Assembly: GCA_006226595.1 (NCBI GenBank)
Contig: SBGP01000012.1
Location: 27,154-91,153 of the forward strand
Direction of reading: 5' to 3'
Length of the DNA stretch: 64,000 nt
From: Deltaproteobacteria bacterium
GTDB lineage: Bacteria > Myxococcota_A > UBA796 > GCA-2862545
In this document: piece by piece, positions 38,192 to 46,302 of the stretch
How positions within the stretch are numbered: position 1 is the stretch's first letter
Layout of the letters: the number at the start of each line of letters is the position of its first letter
The notes under the pieces: generated by a model
Database searches by the model: none
Told to the model about the DNA's origin: nothing
Seen by the model: only the letters and a program-made list of their open reading frames with translations
Position numbers and translations under genes: made by a program

Positions 38192-41100
38192 CTACAGGCT
38201 GGTCTCGAACTTGTACTCGCGGCCACCGGCGGAGCTGGTGAGGCGAACCTCGATCAGCTCTTCCCGCAGCCCCGGGAAGTCGTTCGGGCGGAGCTCGCCG
38301 AGACGGCGAGTCGCGAAGGCAGTGTTCTCGTTGTAGAGCGTCAGCTCGTAGGACTTGTCGAGCGAGGCCTTGTAGGCGGCGACCGCCTTCTCGACCTGCG
38401 GGTAGACCTTGTCTTCGAGCGCCATGGTGTAGAGCTCGATCTGGTCGGGCGTCAGGTAGGTCGGGATGTGCGAGTTCTTGAGCGACTGGCCCATGTTCTC
38501 GTACGCCTGTCCGAGCTTGACGAGCGCGGCGAGACCCCACTCACCGGCACCGGTGTCGATGATCTCCTTGTAGGTCTGCTCGACCTTCACGAGACCCTCG
38601 GCCTTGGCCTTGAGGGCGTCACCGAGGCCCTTGTCCTCGAGCTTGCGGGAGCGCGTCGACGCAGGCTTGATCTCCTTCGCGAGGTACTCCTCCATGACCG
38701 GCTCGGCGAGCTTGAACATCATCTGCGCGACGAACTCGGTGTGGGCACCGGGCTCACCACCGCCGGCGATGTACTTCTTGTACATCTCGACGGTCTCCTT
38801 GTAGATGCGCAGACCATCGCGGTCCTTGCCCTGCTTGAACAGCGCATCCGCGTGGTGGAGCCGGGCGAAGTAGACCATCTCGATCGGCTTGTCGTCGGGG
38901 CTCTTGTAGAAGTTGTAGAAGACGCCCGCGGCCTCGGCCCACTTGTCGTGGTTCTCGTAGATACGGCCGATGGTGAGCATCGTGTCGTTGACGCGCTCGT
39001 CCTCGGGGTAGGCCGCCATGAACGCCTGGTAGTCGCTGATCGACTTCTCCCACTCGCCGAGCGCGTTGCGGAACACCGCGGCGGAGTAGATGGCGTCGGC
39101 ACCGGCCGTGTCGAGCTTCGACACGTCGGCATCCTTGTCTTCCTTGGTCCGGCGAGCCTTCTCGTCGTCGACCTCTTCGAACACGCGCTCGTAGTAGCCG
39201 GCGGCCTTCTCGAAGCCCGCGATGGTCTCCCAGTCGAAGCCGAGAGCGGACATCTGATCCCAGTAGTACTTGGGAGCGCCCTTCTCGCCGTAGTCGCCAC
39301 CGTCGACCAGCGTGGTGCGGATCTCCATGGCGTCCTTACGACGGTCGGCCGTCGAGTAGTAGATCGCCATGTTGTTCAGCAGACGTGCCTTCTCGGGGTA
39401 GGTCGGGAAGTCGACGAGGAACTGCTTGTAGGCATCGGCGGTCTTGCCGTAGTCCTTGTTCTTCTCGAAGTCGACCTCGATGAGCTTGGCCGAGGCGTTC
39501 ATGTAGATCTCGTAGACGTCGTCCTTGAACGTCTTGCGGCCGAGACCTTCCTGCTCATAGTAGATCTTCGCGTTGTCGCGAAGCGCCTGCCAGTTCTCGT
39601 TGATGACGAAGGAATCGAGGATGAGGTTGGCGGCCTGCTCGGCCTCCTTCGCACTCGGGTCCATCGCGATGACGACGTTGAACTGCTCGGCCGCCTTCTC
39701 GAACTGGTACTTGTTGTAGAGCAGGTACGCGGACTTGTAGATGATGTTGCGGACCTTCTTCTCGTCCGGGTACAGCTCCGCGTACTGCTTACAGGCGTCG
39801 ACCATCCGCTGCTCCCAGTCGGTGAGCGGGATGGGGTCCTTGGCCTCGCCGGCCTTGGCGGTGATCGCCTGGTTGCCGCCCTCGGCCTTCACCATCTCGT
39901 CGGCGGCGAAGATCGCGGACTCGGCGCAGAACTTGCTGTGCTTGCCCTGCGGGTCCATCTGGACGACGGCCATGTATTGGTCGAACGCCGCATCGAACTT
40001 CTTGAGCTTGTACAGAAGCTCGGCGTAGGAGTACCGGACCTCGTAGGCGTGCTGGGTCGCCGGGAAGTTGTCCAGGTACATGTTGTACGCGCGGTAGGCG
40101 AGGTCGTAGCTGACCTTGGACTCGTCACCCGAGAGCTTGCGAGCGCGCTCGTGGTGGAAGTAGGCCATCGAGCGGATCGACTTCTCGATCTTCTCCTCGG
40201 CTTCCTTGATCGCGTCCGGGTTGGAGGCGTTGGCGCGGGCCCACGCGGAGTCCTTGCCGTACGTCTTCAGCATCCGGTCGATCTCGGAGAACTGCTGCTC
40301 CCGGTCACCCATCTTGTTGTACGCAGAGACGATCTCGTTCTGGTAGTCGATGTTGAGCGGGTTCTGCGGGTCCTCGGCGATCAGGCGACGGTAGGTCTGA
40401 ACCGCCTGCTCGAACTTGCCCTGCTCGAAGTACATCGTGGCGAGACGCTTGAGCATCTTGCGGATGAGGTCGTTCTTGCCGAGCTTGCTGAAGTAGTCGT
40501 AGGCCTGGTCGAGCTCGCCGGCGTCGGCGAAGAAGCGGACCAGGTCCTTGAGGGCTTCTTCCTGCAGCTGCAGGCGGTTGCCCTGGCCCTCGGACTCCTG
40601 GCTCATCGCGTACGAGACCACGGACTTCATGGTCGCGATGGCCTTGTCGTACTCGCCGACGTTGTAGTAGCACCAGCCCAGCTTGTAGAGGGCGAAGCTG
40701 TACTTCTCGGCCTCGCGGTAGGCCGTGGCCTTCTTGTACGCGAGCAGCGCCTTGTAGGCGTTGTTGTTGTCGAAGTGGTACTCGCCGATCTGCACGTGGC
40801 TGTCGGGCACGTACTGGGAGTCGGGGTAGAGCTTCACCAGCTTGGTGTAGTTCTCGACGGCGGAGTCGCGGTCACCCGTGTCCTGCTGCGCAGAGGCCAG
40901 GTAGTAGATGGCCTCGTCGGCACGCGCGTAGCGCGGGTAGGACTTGAGGATCTGCTGGTACAGACGGATGGACTTCGACTGCCAGCTCTTCGACCCGGAG
41001 TTGTCCGCCTTCACCGTGTTGGTGTCGCAGCCCTCCGTGTTGAAGCACTTGTCGAAGTTCTTGTCGTACTGCTCCATCTCGTCGAGGTAGAGCGCGCGGC

Positions 41101-41401
41101 CCTCCTCGAAGTAGAGGTCCGCGAGGCGGAGCATCATCTCGGCCTTGCGGTCACCCTCGGCCTCGCCGCGGGAGAGCAGCTCCTTGAGGAACTCGATGGA
41201 CTCGAGGCGCTTCTCGCGCGCGAGTCGCTTGTACTCCTCGGAGAGCGCAGCCTGCTGATCGACGTCGCGAAGCTTGAGGCGACGGCGACCGTCGTCCTCC
41301 TCTTCGTCGTCCTGAGCGAAGGCAGGGCTGGCGGTGACGACCCCGCCAGAGATGGCGAGGACGAGGGCGAGGAGCCCAGTGGTGCTGGTGAATCGACGCA
41401 T
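38192..41401 (-). CDS. gltD: Large periplasmic TPR protein of the Glt machine (GltD/AgmU)
   Basis: 1,069 residues. A signal peptide (about 1-29, ending ASPAFA) and an acidic segment (QDDEEEDDGRRRLKLRD) precede a long TPR solenoid covering most of the protein (SIRLYQQILKSYPRYARADEAIYYLASAQ; AVENYTKLVKLYPDSQYVPDSH; AADAYKQFLVDFPTYPEKARL and many more). AgmU/GltD in M. xanthus is a periplasmic scaffold moving with gliding complexes and is slightly longer. The C-terminus (REELIEVRLTSSAGGREYKFETSL) is beta-like. It lies between gltC (29 bp) and gltE (18 bp). Confidence 0.8.
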   Translation of the reverse strand: MRRFTSTTGLLALVLAISGGVVTASPAFAQDDEEEDDGRRRLKLRDVDQQAALSEEYKRLAREKRLESIEFLKELLSRGEAEGDRKAEMMLRLADLYFEEGRALYLDEMEQYDKNFDKCFNTEGCDTNTVKADNSGSKSWQSKSIRLYQQILKSYPRYARADEAIYYLASAQQDTGDRDSAVENYTKLVKLYPDSQYVPDSHVQIGEYHFDNNNAYKALLAYKKATAYREAEKYSFALYKLGWCYYNVGEYDKAIATMKSVVSYAMSQESEGQGNRLQLQEEALKDLVRFFADAGELDQAYDYFSKLGKNDLIRKMLKRLATMYFEQGKFEQAVQTYRRLIAEDPQNPLNIDYQNEIVSAYNKMGDREQQFSEIDRMLKTYGKDSAWARANASNPDAIKEAEEKIEKSIRSMAYFHHERARKLSGDESKVSYDLAYRAYNMYLDNFPATQHAYEVRYSYAELLYKLKKFDAAFDQYMAVVQMDPQGKHSKFCAESAIFAADEMVKAEGGNQAITAKAGEAKDPIPLTDWEQRMVDACKQYAELYPDEKKVRNIIYKSAYLLYNKYQFEKAAEQFNVVIAMDPSAKEAEQAANLILDSFVINENWQALRDNAKIYYEQEGLGRKTFKDDVYEIYMNASAKLIEVDFEKNKDYGKTADAYKQFLVDFPTYPEKARLLNNMAIYYSTADRRKDAMEIRTTLVDGGDYGEKGAPKYYWDQMSALGFDWETIAGFEKAAGYYERVFEEVDDEKARRTKEDKDADVSKLDTAGADAIYSAAVFRNALGEWEKSISDYQAFMAAYPEDERVNDTMLTIGRIYENHDKWAEAAGVFYNFYKSPDDKPIEMVYFARLHHADALFKQGKDRDGLRIYKETVEMYKKYIAGGGEPGAHTEFVAQMMFKLAEPVMEEYLAKEIKPASTRSRKLEDKGLGDALKAKAEGLVKVEQTYKEIIDTGAGEWGLAALVKLGQAYENMGQSLKNSHIPTYLTPDQIELYTMALEDKVYPQVEKAVAAYKASLDKSYELTLYNENTAFATRRLGELRPNDFPGLREELIEVRLTSSAGGREYKFETSL

Positions 41402-41430
41402 GGAGTGATCTCCCGGGTCAGGCCAGTGGC

Positions 41431-43257
41431 CTAGTTGCAGGAACCGTGCTCGGCATACCGGTAGTAGCCGAGCTCATCCCGCCAGAACTCGCCGTTGAAC
41501 GGCCAGTAGATGATTTCCTTGGACACCGCGAAGTCGACGGGCTTGGTGTCGAATGCATCGACATCCGGGGCCGCCGCCTTGTAGGCGTAGTCGAGGCGCT
41601 GGGCGTCCACGACCTCGAAGCGGATGATCTCGGACTGGCCGAGAAGGTCGCCGAGGTACGTGTACTGCTTGGCCAGCTCGACCAGCAGGGCCTGACCCGC
41701 CTTCTTCTTGTAGCGAGCGCGGTCCTTCTCGATCTCCTCCTTCATGGAGGCGCCGAGGGAGTCGCGCCAGATGGCCTTCTCCGCGTCGATCATCTCGATC
41801 TCCCGGTCCATCATGTCCATGTGACGGACAAGACCACCGAGGTCGCGGTTCCGCAGAACCTTGGCGAAGAACGCCTTGGTCAGCTTGGTGTCGCGCGGCG
41901 TGGGCCCGAAGTACGCGTCGAACGCCTGATCGGCGAGATCCGCGGCCGCCTCTCCCTCGAACTCGGTGAGGAAGGCCTTGATCTCCTTGCGCATGGGACG
42001 GTGCTCGTCCTCGAAGCGGATCAGGATGGACTCGACGTCCTGGTACTCGCAGAGCTGGAAGAAGGTCAGGCCGCGGAGGATGGTGGCCTCGGGCACGAAC
42101 TCTTCGTCGGCGAAGTACGGGCTGTCGACGGTGAGCAGCAGGCCCAGCGACAGGTTGAGGTCGCTGCGCATGAAGTTGGTCCACGCGCGCTCGAAGAGGC
42201 TCTCGGGCCAGTACTTCGAGTTGCGGTCGACGAGGTCGTAGTAGTTCTCGGCCTGGTCGAAGCGCTCGAGCGAGTAGTAGATGCGCGCGATGTTGATCAG
42301 CGCGAGGTCCTTGAGGTCCTCGATGTCGCGGGCATCCATGCCGCCGGCCTCGCTCGGGTCCGCCTGGTAGACGTCACGGAAGGCCTTCACGGCGCTCTTC
42401 AGCTTGCCGCGCTCGTTGTGGATGACGCCCTCGTAGTACTTGCTGCGCATGTACAGGTCGGACTTCGCGGAGATCTGCTGGAAGTACTCGGCCGCCGCGG
42501 AGAGCTCGCCCTTCTCGTAGAGCTTGCGACCCATCAGGTAGTACAGGTGGTTCTTGGCCTGACGGGGGAAGGCCTCCGGCGGGATCTTGTGGACCACGCG
42601 GAGCAGCTCGACGTCGTTGCCGTTGATCTGGGCAATCGCGACGAGCTTCGGCAGCGCGTACTTGAAGTACGGGTTGCGCGGGCCCTTGCGAACCACTTCC
42701 ATGAAGTAGTGCTGGGCGCCGTGGTACATCTCGAGGTCGTAGAGGGACTTCGCCAGGTAGTACTGGATCTTCGCCTCTTCGTTCGGGTAGGCATCCTCCT
42801 CGAGCAGGTCGAAGAGCGCCTTGGACGACGAGAGGTACTTCTTCTGGCGGTACGCCTCGATGGCCTGCTCGATGATCGCGGGTCCTCCGGCCTCGAGCGG
42901 GTCGCCTTCTCCGGACAGGGAGACGTCGCCGCCGAGGGTCTCGCTCTCCTCGAACCCGGAAGAGCCGGAGTCATTCCGCGTGCCACCACCGCTGGTGCGG
43001 CCGTCGTTGGCCGGCGCAGCGGCGCTGCCCATGGAGCGGGCCTTCTCGACCACCTCGGACGGCGCGTCGCCATCGACGAGGCAGCGGATCTCGTCCGCCG
43101 TGAACGTGCTTCCCGAGCCTTCCATCGTCTGGACGATGATCTCGGCCGGCACGCTCACCTTGGCCATGTCGAGGATCTCCTGGCAGGAGAGCGCCATGGC
43201 GTCGGTGGAAGCGAAGAGGGCCAGGGCCCCCACAACAGTGCTGAAGGTGCGCTTCAT
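41431..43257 (-). CDS. gltC: Periplasmic TPR protein of the Glt machine (GltC)
   Basis: 608 residues. A signal peptide (MKRTFSTVVGALALFASTDAMA) precedes a small helical cysteine-containing domain (LSCQEILDMAKVSVPAEIIVQTM), a Gly/Ser-rich linker (about 80-115) and TPR-type helices (IEQAIEAYRQKKYLSSSKALFDLL; INIARIYYSLERFDQAENYYDLV). The C-terminal region has a long charged helix and ends FWRDELGYYRYAEHGSCN. In M. xanthus gltC follows two barrel genes, as here. It probably bridges the periplasm between the inner-membrane complex and the GltA/GltB barrels. Confidence 0.78.
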   Translation of the reverse strand: MKRTFSTVVGALALFASTDAMALSCQEILDMAKVSVPAEIIVQTMEGSGSTFTADEIRCLVDGDAPSEVVEKARSMGSAAAPANDGRTSGGGTRNDSGSSGFEESETLGGDVSLSGEGDPLEAGGPAIIEQAIEAYRQKKYLSSSKALFDLLEEDAYPNEEAKIQYYLAKSLYDLEMYHGAQHYFMEVVRKGPRNPYFKYALPKLVAIAQINGNDVELLRVVHKIPPEAFPRQAKNHLYYLMGRKLYEKGELSAAAEYFQQISAKSDLYMRSKYYEGVIHNERGKLKSAVKAFRDVYQADPSEAGGMDARDIEDLKDLALINIARIYYSLERFDQAENYYDLVDRNSKYWPESLFERAWTNFMRSDLNLSLGLLLTVDSPYFADEEFVPEATILRGLTFFQLCEYQDVESILIRFEDEHRPMRKEIKAFLTEFEGEAAADLADQAFDAYFGPTPRDTKLTKAFFAKVLRNRDLGGLVRHMDMMDREIEMIDAEKAIWRDSLGASMKEEIEKDRARYKKKAGQALLVELAKQYTYLGDLLGQSEIIRFEVVDAQRLDYAYKAAAPDVDAFDTKPVDFAVSKEIIYWPFNGEFWRDELGYYRYAEHGSCN

Positions 43258-43261
43258 GGGG

Positions 43262-44155
43262 TCACTTCATGTTGGGGAAGAAGAAGGAGCCGCCGGCGAG
43301 CAGCAGGAAGTTGTTCTTCATCTCGAGGGTGTCGCCACTGACGGTCTCGACGTAGGAGAGCGTCCGGCCCTCGAGGCGCGCCGCGAAGTTCTCGGAGAAG
43401 ATGACCTTGAAGCCACCGCCCAGGTTCGTGGTCGGGTGGTTCTGGTTCTCCGTGAGGTGAGCGGGGTGCGACGGGTCGTTCTCGGCCTGGAGGGCCTCGA
43501 GGTCTTCCTGCGTGTTCGCGATACCGGCACCGACCGCGACGTAGACGTCGAACTTGATGATGCCGCGGTTCGCGACCGCGATCTTCCCGTAGATGGGGGA
43601 GAACACGAAGGCGCCGCCCGCGTAGTACTGGACCTTGGAGATGTCCGGCGAGACGCGGTTACGGGTGACGAGCTGCTCGGTGACGGCCTTCCAGTCGCCC
43701 TGACCGAAGTCGGGGGAGAAGGAGCCGGAGAGCTCGATGCCGAAGATTTCCGTCGCGTGGTAGGTGAACGAGGCACCGACCAGGTAGCGGTTGATGAAGG
43801 GGTCGTTGGTGAGGGCGCCGATGTGGGGCGCGATCTCGTAGCGACCGATCTTCAGGAAGTCCTTGCGCTGGAGCGTCTTGATGACGCGGCGCTTCCGGCC
43901 TTCCTCTTCGGGGAGGACGATGTCGTCGGACTTGACGCCGACCTTGTCGTCGAGATCGCCGGCCTCGAGGTCACGGCGCTCGTCGGCGATGTCGGAGCCA
44001 CTGATTTCGTCGCCGCCGTCATCGGAAGACGGGGTGTCCTCGCCAAGGATGTCGCCGAGGACATCGTCGATGTCCTCCTCGGACTCGTCCTGAGCGAAGG
44101 CCGGCATGACGAGCGCGGCCGACAGAAGCACGGATGCAAGCGTGGTGCGGATCAC
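43262..44155 (-). CDS. gltB: Outer-membrane beta-barrel protein GltB
   Basis: 297 residues. The GTG at 44155 has GAGG about six bases upstream and opens a signal peptide (IRTTLASVLLSAALVMPAFA). An acidic segment (about 23-85) precedes a beta-barrel of the myxobacterial OMP type (YEIAPHIGALTNDPFINRYLVGASFTYH; NNFLLLAGGSFFFPNMK). It ends with a short polar motif after the last aromatic strand, as gltA does. Together with gltA and gltC it corresponds to the gltABC cluster. Stop to gltC start is 4 bp. Confidence 0.75.
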   Translation of the reverse strand: MIRTTLASVLLSAALVMPAFAQDESEEDIDDVLGDILGEDTPSSDDGGDEISGSDIADERRDLEAGDLDDKVGVKSDDIVLPEEEGRKRRVIKTLQRKDFLKIGRYEIAPHIGALTNDPFINRYLVGASFTYHATEIFGIELSGSFSPDFGQGDWKAVTEQLVTRNRVSPDISKVQYYAGGAFVFSPIYGKIAVANRGIIKFDVYVAVGAGIANTQEDLEALQAENDPSHPAHLTENQNHPTTNLGGGFKVIFSENFAARLEGRTLSYVETVSGDTLEMKNNFLLLAGGSFFFPNMK

Positions 44156-44168
44156 GGTCGACCTCGAT

Positions 44169-44975
44169 CTAGAAGTTGTAGAGGCGGGAGCGCATCTTCG
44201 GGAAGTAGAAGCCCAGGCCCGCGGCAATGACGAAGTTGTTGTACAGACGCTGCTCGCTGACGATCTCGTTCGGGTCGTACTGCGGCTTGTTGTCGATGTA
44301 GAGCGACATGCGCGCATCGAGCTTGAGGGCCATGCCCTGCGTCAGGAAGAAGTTCATGCCCGTGCCGAGCACAGGGGCAATCTCGACCTCGTTCGGCGGC
44401 GTCTGGTCGACCAGCGCGACGTACACAGGCGAGCCCGCGTCGTAGACCGCGAAGTAGTTCTGCTTCGCCAGCATGCCGATGCCGCCGGTGAAGTAGAGGT
44501 CGAAGTTGAGGACCGTCTCACCGACCAGGTTGATCTTGCCGTAGAGCGGCGACCACTTGGCGCCGAAGGCGGCGGAGAGCGTGACCTTGTCGAGCGGCTG
44601 CTGGAAGTCGCCCGAGTTGCCCTGGGCGATGATGACCAGCGCGGAGGTCAGACCCTTGAGGTCGTTGATGCCGAGGTCGGGGCTGTAGCTGAACATGCCC
44701 TCGAACGCGAACTCCTCGGAGAGGTGGTACGCGAGGTCCACACCGCCGACGTAGCGCTTGGCGAAGGGGTTGTTCGGCACCAGCCCGCCGACGACGGCCA
44801 GCTCGAAGCGCGACTCCTTGAGGAAGAAGCGGTTCGTGATCGCGGGGCGCTTGACCTCGCGGGTGCGGAAATCCTCGAGGGCCTCGTGGCCCGGGTCATC
44901 CGCGACAGCTGGTGCGGCGACGCCGAGCGTCACTGCAGCCAGGAGGGCCGAGGCAGCATTCTTCAGGGAGGGCAT
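44169..44975 (-). CDS. gltA: Outer-membrane beta-barrel protein GltA
   Basis: 268 residues. ATG 44975 opens a signal peptide (MPSLKNAASALLAAVTLGVAAPAVA). The barrel shares its plan with GltB: ESRFELAVVGGLVPNNPFAKRYVGGVDLAYHLSEEF parallels the GltB first strands, and the end FVIAAGLGFYFPKMRSRLYNF parallels GltB's. It is first in the run gltA-gltB-gltC-gltD-gltE, with a good sigma70-like promoter about 90 bp upstream. The M. xanthus homologues form surface-exposed parts of the gliding apparatus. gltA and gltB could be exchanged in naming. Confidence 0.75.
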   Translation of the reverse strand: MPSLKNAASALLAAVTLGVAAPAVADDPGHEALEDFRTREVKRPAITNRFFLKESRFELAVVGGLVPNNPFAKRYVGGVDLAYHLSEEFAFEGMFSYSPDLGINDLKGLTSALVIIAQGNSGDFQQPLDKVTLSAAFGAKWSPLYGKINLVGETVLNFDLYFTGGIGMLAKQNYFAVYDAGSPVYVALVDQTPPNEVEIAPVLGTGMNFFLTQGMALKLDARMSLYIDNKPQYDPNEIVSEQRLYNNFVIAAGLGFYFPKMRSRLYNF

Positions 44976-45061
44976 CCGGCGAACTCTCGATAGGGGTTCG
45001 TGGAAAGGCGCTGGCTGAGCGAAGGCACACCCAGCGCTGAGGTAGGAATCTTCGACTGCGC

Positions 45062-45091
45062 TTCCTACACTTTCCGCGCGAGAAGTGTCAA
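45062..45091 (-). promoter_or_regulatory. Sigma70-like promoter for the gltA-gltE run
   Basis: TTGACA (45091-45086), an 18-bp spacer, then TAGGAA (45067-45062), giving a leader of about 80 bases before gltA. The -35 is consensus; the -10 matches four of six. Confidence 0.5.
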
Positions 45092-45311
45092 CCGGCCGAA
45101 GTGCGGAGATTCCGTCATCTTCCGGTTTCTCTCGGGGGCCGGGAGGTATGAGGCCACGTTCAGAATCCGTCAAGAAGGAATGACGGCGATTAACGGGCGT
45201 CAGCGAGGCCCCACGAAGGGCGCGGATCCCGCGGATCACGCTGCTCGATCTCGGCTCGCGACACGGGTTGCTGGCCGCCGACTGGCAGCCGCGAGGTCTG
45301 GGGTGCATGAG

Positions 45312-45344
45312 GCCTCCGTGACCCCGACTTGTGTCGGCGGAGGC
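45312..45344 (-). terminator. Hairpin ending the TonB operon
   Basis: GCCTCCG-CCGAC-acaa-GTCGG-ggtca-CGGAGGC: two stacked stems about 22 bases after the lipoprotein stop. There is no T-run. Confidence 0.6.
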
Positions 45345-45366
45345 AATCCTTCCCAGGTCGTGTCGC

Positions 45367-46302
45367 TTACCGGACCTCGTAGTCCTGGACGAGCCACGCC
45401 TGGCCGCCGCGACGGTCGCGCACGACCACGTACCAGCTGCCGGTCGTCGGCTCGTCCGGGGCGGTCCACTCGGTCTCGAGTGGCGCGTCATAGCCGTTGA
45501 GAGGCACGGTCAGCGAGCTGCGGGGCCACGAACCGTGGTTCGCATACCAGCTCAGGTACGGCTCCTCGGTGCGCGTCTCCTCGACGCCGTCGCTGTTGAC
45601 GTAGATGTACTCTTCGACGCTCTCCGCAGTGAGCTCGACGGAGAGGTCGTAGGTCTGGCCGGCATCGACCACGACCACGCTGTCGCTCGGCACGAAGTTG
45701 CCGTCGACCCGCCAGGTCTCGAGCACCGGGTTGCGGTTGGGCGTGATCGCCTCGCTGACGATCAGCCGCTTGTACGCGACCTCGACGTCGTTGAAGTCCA
45801 CCTCGGCGGTGTCGCCGCCCTCGGCGGGGAACGAGGCCACCTGGACGGTCGCGGAGGTGCCCTCGAGGCGCGCTTCGTCCGAGAAGCCGTCGAGCGCGTC
45901 CGCAGGCACGTCCCACGCGGGCTCGAAGCCCGGAGTGAAGCCGATCACGCCCGCCGCGGCGAGCTCTTTGGGGGTCGGGTTGTCTCCGAGCCCGGCGAGA
46001 TCGACCGGACAGCCGAAGCCGCCGCCGTCGAGGCATGCGATCCACACGCTCCCCCCGATCTCTTCGAAGGGATCGGCGAGCAGGGCCGAGAACAGCACGG
46101 TGTCGCCGGGGCGGACCTCGGGAGGCTCGGCCTGGATCGCCAGCACCCGCGGACGATCGACCAGCGAGCTCTCGGGGAGGTCGCGTGGGCGGGGGTACTT
46201 GTCGCCGCCGATCACGCAGCCGGTGGCCAGCGTGGCGAGGCTCGCGACGGCGAGCGTGCGGGCGACGGAGGGAAGGGCAGGTCGGGTCATGAAGCGGCTC
46301 AT
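45367..46302 (-). CDS. Lipoprotein at the end of the TonB operon
   Basis: 311 residues. A type II signal peptide ends LATGC (Cys29 from MSRF). The mature part has an Ig-like/beta-sandwich feel (VLAIQAEPPEVRPGDTVLFSALLADP; TYDLSVELTAES; TGSWYVVVRDRRGGQAWLVQDYEVR) with a cysteine pair (IACLDGGGFGC). ATG 46302 overlaps the receptor stop (ATGA). By context it may be a surface or periplasmic accessory of the receptor, similar in position to SusD- or secretion-partner lipoproteins, but no family was recognised. Confidence 0.75.
   Translation of the reverse strand: MSRFMTRPALPSVARTLAVASLATLATGCVIGGDKYPRPRDLPESSLVDRPRVLAIQAEPPEVRPGDTVLFSALLADPFEEIGGSVWIACLDGGGFGCPVDLAGLGDNPTPKELAAAGVIGFTPGFEPAWDVPADALDGFSDEARLEGTSATVQVASFPAEGGDTAEVDFNDVEVAYKRLIVSEAITPNRNPVLETWRVDGNFVPSDSVVVVDAGQTYDLSVELTAESVEEYIYVNSDGVEETRTEEPYLSWYANHGSWPRSSLTVPLNGYDAPLETEWTAPDEPTTGSWYVVVRDRRGGQAWLVQDYEVR

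Larger units (their letters stand above)
44976..45366. other. Intergenic region upstream of gltA
   Basis: 391 bp without a convincing gene. On the minus strand it runs from the terminator of the TonB operon (45312-45344) to the gltA promoter (45062-45091). The central part is less GC-rich than coding DNA (around 45100-45200) and may hold operators; none was identified. Confidence 0.7.
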
